Origin: Bacteroidota bacterium
Lineage (GTDB): Bacteria > Bacteroidota > Bacteroidia > Bacteroidales > UBA4417
Length of the DNA stretch: 7,111 bases
Direction: 5' to 3'
Assembly: GCA_020048595.1 (NCBI GenBank)
Contig: JAIFMH010000110.1
Span: forward strand, 1 to 7,111
Made by a program: the position numbers and the translations under genes. The notes under the pieces were generated by a model. The model did no database searches, had not been told where the DNA came from, and was given only the letters and a program-made list of their open reading frames with translations. Positions within the stretch are counted from its first letter, which is position 1; the number at the start of each line of letters is the position of its first letter. Shown here one piece after another: positions 5,411 to 7,111 of this stretch.

Positions 5411-6646
5411 ATGTATCAATACCACGAATTAAAAAATGGAATTCGCCTTGTCCACAGGCAACAGCGTGGAGATGTAGCTCACCTGGGGGTAATAGTGCAT
5501 GCCGGCTCGCGTGACGAAAAACCGGATCAGCAGGGATTGGCACATTTTATTGAGCATCTTATTTTCAAGGGGACGCAAAAGAGGAGTAATTACCAGGTAC
5601 TGAGTCGCCTCGAAAATGTGGGTGCCGACCTCAATGCGTTTACTACAAAAGAAGATACAAGCATTTATGCATCAGTGCAAAGCCGGTATTATCAACGTGC
5701 TGCTGATCTGCTTTCGGATATTGTATTTCATTCCATCTTTCCCGATAAGGAAATTGAAAAGGAAAAGGCTGTGGTGATGGATGAGATCAGTTCCTACAAA
5801 GACAATCCCGCCGAATGGATACATGATGAATTTGATGAAGTGGTTTTTAAAGACCATCCGCTGGGCAAAAATATACTGGGAACGAAAGAAAAACTTAAAC
5901 GTTACACTCGAAAAGATATACTAACTTTTCGTGATGCAAATTATATCCCTTCGCGGGTAGTGATTACATCTGTTGCTAATTTCCCGCTCAGTAAAGCAAT
6001 TACGGTTGCAGAGAAATTTTTTTCAGATGTGCCGGTTGATTTTTCTCCCATGAAGCGGCAGCCTTTTTCGGGATATTCACCAACAACTGTTACAAGGAAG
6101 TATTCCCGCCACCAGGCGCATGTAGTTATTGGCAATACAGCCTGTGATGCTCATGACCAGCAAAGGTATGCTATGGCATTGTTGAATAATATTTTAGGTG
6201 GTCCGGCCATGAACTCAAGGTTGAACATTGCTCTGCGCGAAAGAAATGGCATTGCTTACAATCTCGAATCCAATTACCAGCCATTTTCCGATACCGGTTT
6301 ATTCAGCATCTATTGTGGTACCGACGAAAATCTAATGCCCAGAGCGATTGAGCTGATCCATAAAGAATTATACAAATTCAGAAACGTTAGCCTTACAACT
6401 ATCGGACTACATACAGCTCAACGCCAGCTGAAAGGACAACTGGCTATTTCGCTCGAATCGCATCAGAATGAGATGCTTGCTATGGGAAAAAATATGCTTG
6501 TATATGGTAAGATAGATCCTGTTGAAGAAATATATCGTAAAATTGACAGTATTTCGTCAGTAAACCTCCTGGAAATGGCCAATGAAGTATTTGATCCTTC
6601 CCGTTTAAGCACCCTTATTTTTAACAACCAAAAACCTACTATCTGA
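5411..6646 (+). CDS. M16 (insulinase/pitrilysin) family zinc peptidase, single-repeat form
   Basis: The 411-residue protein has the usual two halves of one M16 unit. The inverted zinc motif HFIEH (H45, E48, H49) is followed 75 residues later by E125, the third zinc ligand, with E118 seven residues before it as in active family members. The second half carries RNGIAYNLESNY (278-289), matching the conserved R/Y substrate-binding segment of the family. It is therefore expected to be catalytically competent, cutting peptides inside a closed chamber, perhaps as a dimer of single units. No signal peptide or membrane segment is seen, which suggests a cytosolic location. The ATG at 5411 gives the normal family start (MYQYHELKNGIRLVH). 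It lacks a Shine-Dalgarno sequence, being preceded by the C-rich repeat. It is the first gene of an operon with the O-methyltransferase. Its natural substrate cannot be inferred. Confidence 0.92.
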   Translation: MYQYHELKNGIRLVHRQQRGDVAHLGVIVHAGSRDEKPDQQGLAHFIEHLIFKGTQKRSNYQVLSRLENVGADLNAFTTKEDTSIYASVQSRYYQRAADLLSDIVFHSIFPDKEIEKEKAVVMDEISSYKDNPAEWIHDEFDEVVFKDHPLGKNILGTKEKLKRYTRKDILTFRDANYIPSRVVITSVANFPLSKAITVAEKFFSDVPVDFSPMKRQPFSGYSPTTVTRKYSRHQAHVVIGNTACDAHDQQRYAMALLNNILGGPAMNSRLNIALRERNGIAYNLESNYQPFSDTGLFSIYCGTDENLMPRAIELIHKELYKFRNVSLTTIGLHTAQRQLKGQLAISLESHQNEMLAMGKNMLVYGKIDPVEEIYRKIDSISSVNLLEMANEVFDPSRLSTLIFNNQKPTI

Positions 6647-7111
6647 TGAATGAATTTGACCAGGGTATCATGAAACCGGGCATAGAGAAATATGCATCGG
6701 ATCATTCTTCTGCCGAGTTGCCGGTACTTGCAAGGCTGTCGCGCGCTACACATCTGCGCAGTCATCAGCCTCAAATGCTTTCGGGCCATCTGCAGGGTAC
6801 TTTTCTTCAAATGATAAGTCATATGATAAAGCCGGTTTCAATTCTCGAAATAGGAACATTTACAGGGTATTCAGCCATTTGCCTGGCACAGGGATTACAG
6901 CCTGGTGGTAAACTTATCACCGTTGATTGTAATCCCGAAATGGAAGATTTTACACGTCCTTATTTTAAAGAAGCTGGTCTTGAGGATAAAATAGAGTTGA
7001 TCATTGGTGATGCCACCGGAATTATTGAAAATCTGCCTGGCCAGTTCGACCTCGTTTTTATTGATGCGGATAAAGAGAATTATGTCAATTATTTTAAAAT
7101 GATCCTACCAA
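6646..7111 (+). CDS. Class I SAM-dependent O-methyltransferase (Methyltransf_3 / YrrM-like), C-terminus cut by window edge
   Basis: About 155 codons are present and the frame is open to the right edge. The family spans roughly 210-220 residues, so about three quarters is here. QMLSG (43-47) and QGTFLQ precede the SAM-binding motif ILEIGTFTGYSA (66-77). These are followed by D94 at the end of strand 2, GDA (121-123), and FDLVFIDADKENY (134-146), whose aspartates D140/D142 lie where catechol and caffeoyl-CoA O-methyltransferases bind a divalent metal. The protein should transfer methyl from SAM to a hydroxyl group, substrate unknown. The start ATG shares its A with the peptidase stop (TGATG), so translation is probably coupled. 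An internal ATG at 6670, with AGGG just upstream, is a possible alternative start. Cytosolic; no signal peptide. Confidence 0.92.
   Translation, partial: MNEFDQGIMKPGIEKYASDHSSAELPVLARLSRATHLRSHQPQMLSGHLQGTFLQMISHMIKPVSILEIGTFTGYSAICLAQGLQPGGKLITVDCNPEMEDFTRPYFKEAGLEDKIELIIGDATGIIENLPGQFDLVFIDADKENYVNYFKMILP

Noticed and set aside
6463..6822. Minus-strand open frame of 119 codons across the peptidase/methyltransferase junction.
   Set aside because: Both plus-strand genes there have strong family motifs, and this frame has none. It is a shadow of the coding strand.

Overview
The window looks like an ordinary chromosomal segment of a Bacteroidota bacterium, probably Bacteroidales or a near relative. 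The evidence is the promoter style (TAnnTTTG -7 boxes a few bases ahead of start codons), the near absence of Shine-Dalgarno sequences, a lipoprotein resembling the type IX secretion/gliding protein GldN, and intergenic tracts of C-rich CCTAA-type repeats. The order or family cannot be fixed from the sequence alone.

Layout from left to right: (1) positions 1-157, minus strand, the first 52 codons of a PatB/MalY-type PLP C-S lyase that runs off the left edge. (2) positions 158-451, a divergent intergenic region with a promoter for each flanking gene, two small inverted repeats and one copy of a 32-bp C-rich repeat. (3) positions 452-3463, plus strand, a 1003-residue protein with two receiver-like domains, a PPDK/PEP-synthase-type ATP-grasp domain and an unusual C-terminal domain. 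(4) a hairpin in the convergent gap. (5) positions 3559-4653, minus strand, a fold-type III PLP enzyme of the D-serine dehydratase / D-threonine aldolase family. (6) a 48-57 bp divergent promoter region. (7) a GldN-like lipoprotein, plus strand, ending at 5274. (8) positions 5275-5410, an intergenic region ending in a second copy of the C-rich repeat. (9) positions 5411-6646, plus strand, an M16 zinc peptidase. (10) from 6646 to the right edge, an O-methyltransferase whose start codon overlaps the peptidase stop.

Most genes appear to be single transcription units. The only clear operon is M16 peptidase plus O-methyltransferase. I see no mobile element, CRISPR array, RNA gene or defence system. 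The most interesting items are the response-regulator-fused ATP-grasp protein, which has kinase-type ATP residues but no phosphohistidine domain; the stand-alone GldN-like lipoprotein; and the 32-bp C-rich repeat placed upstream of two unrelated genes with only transition differences.
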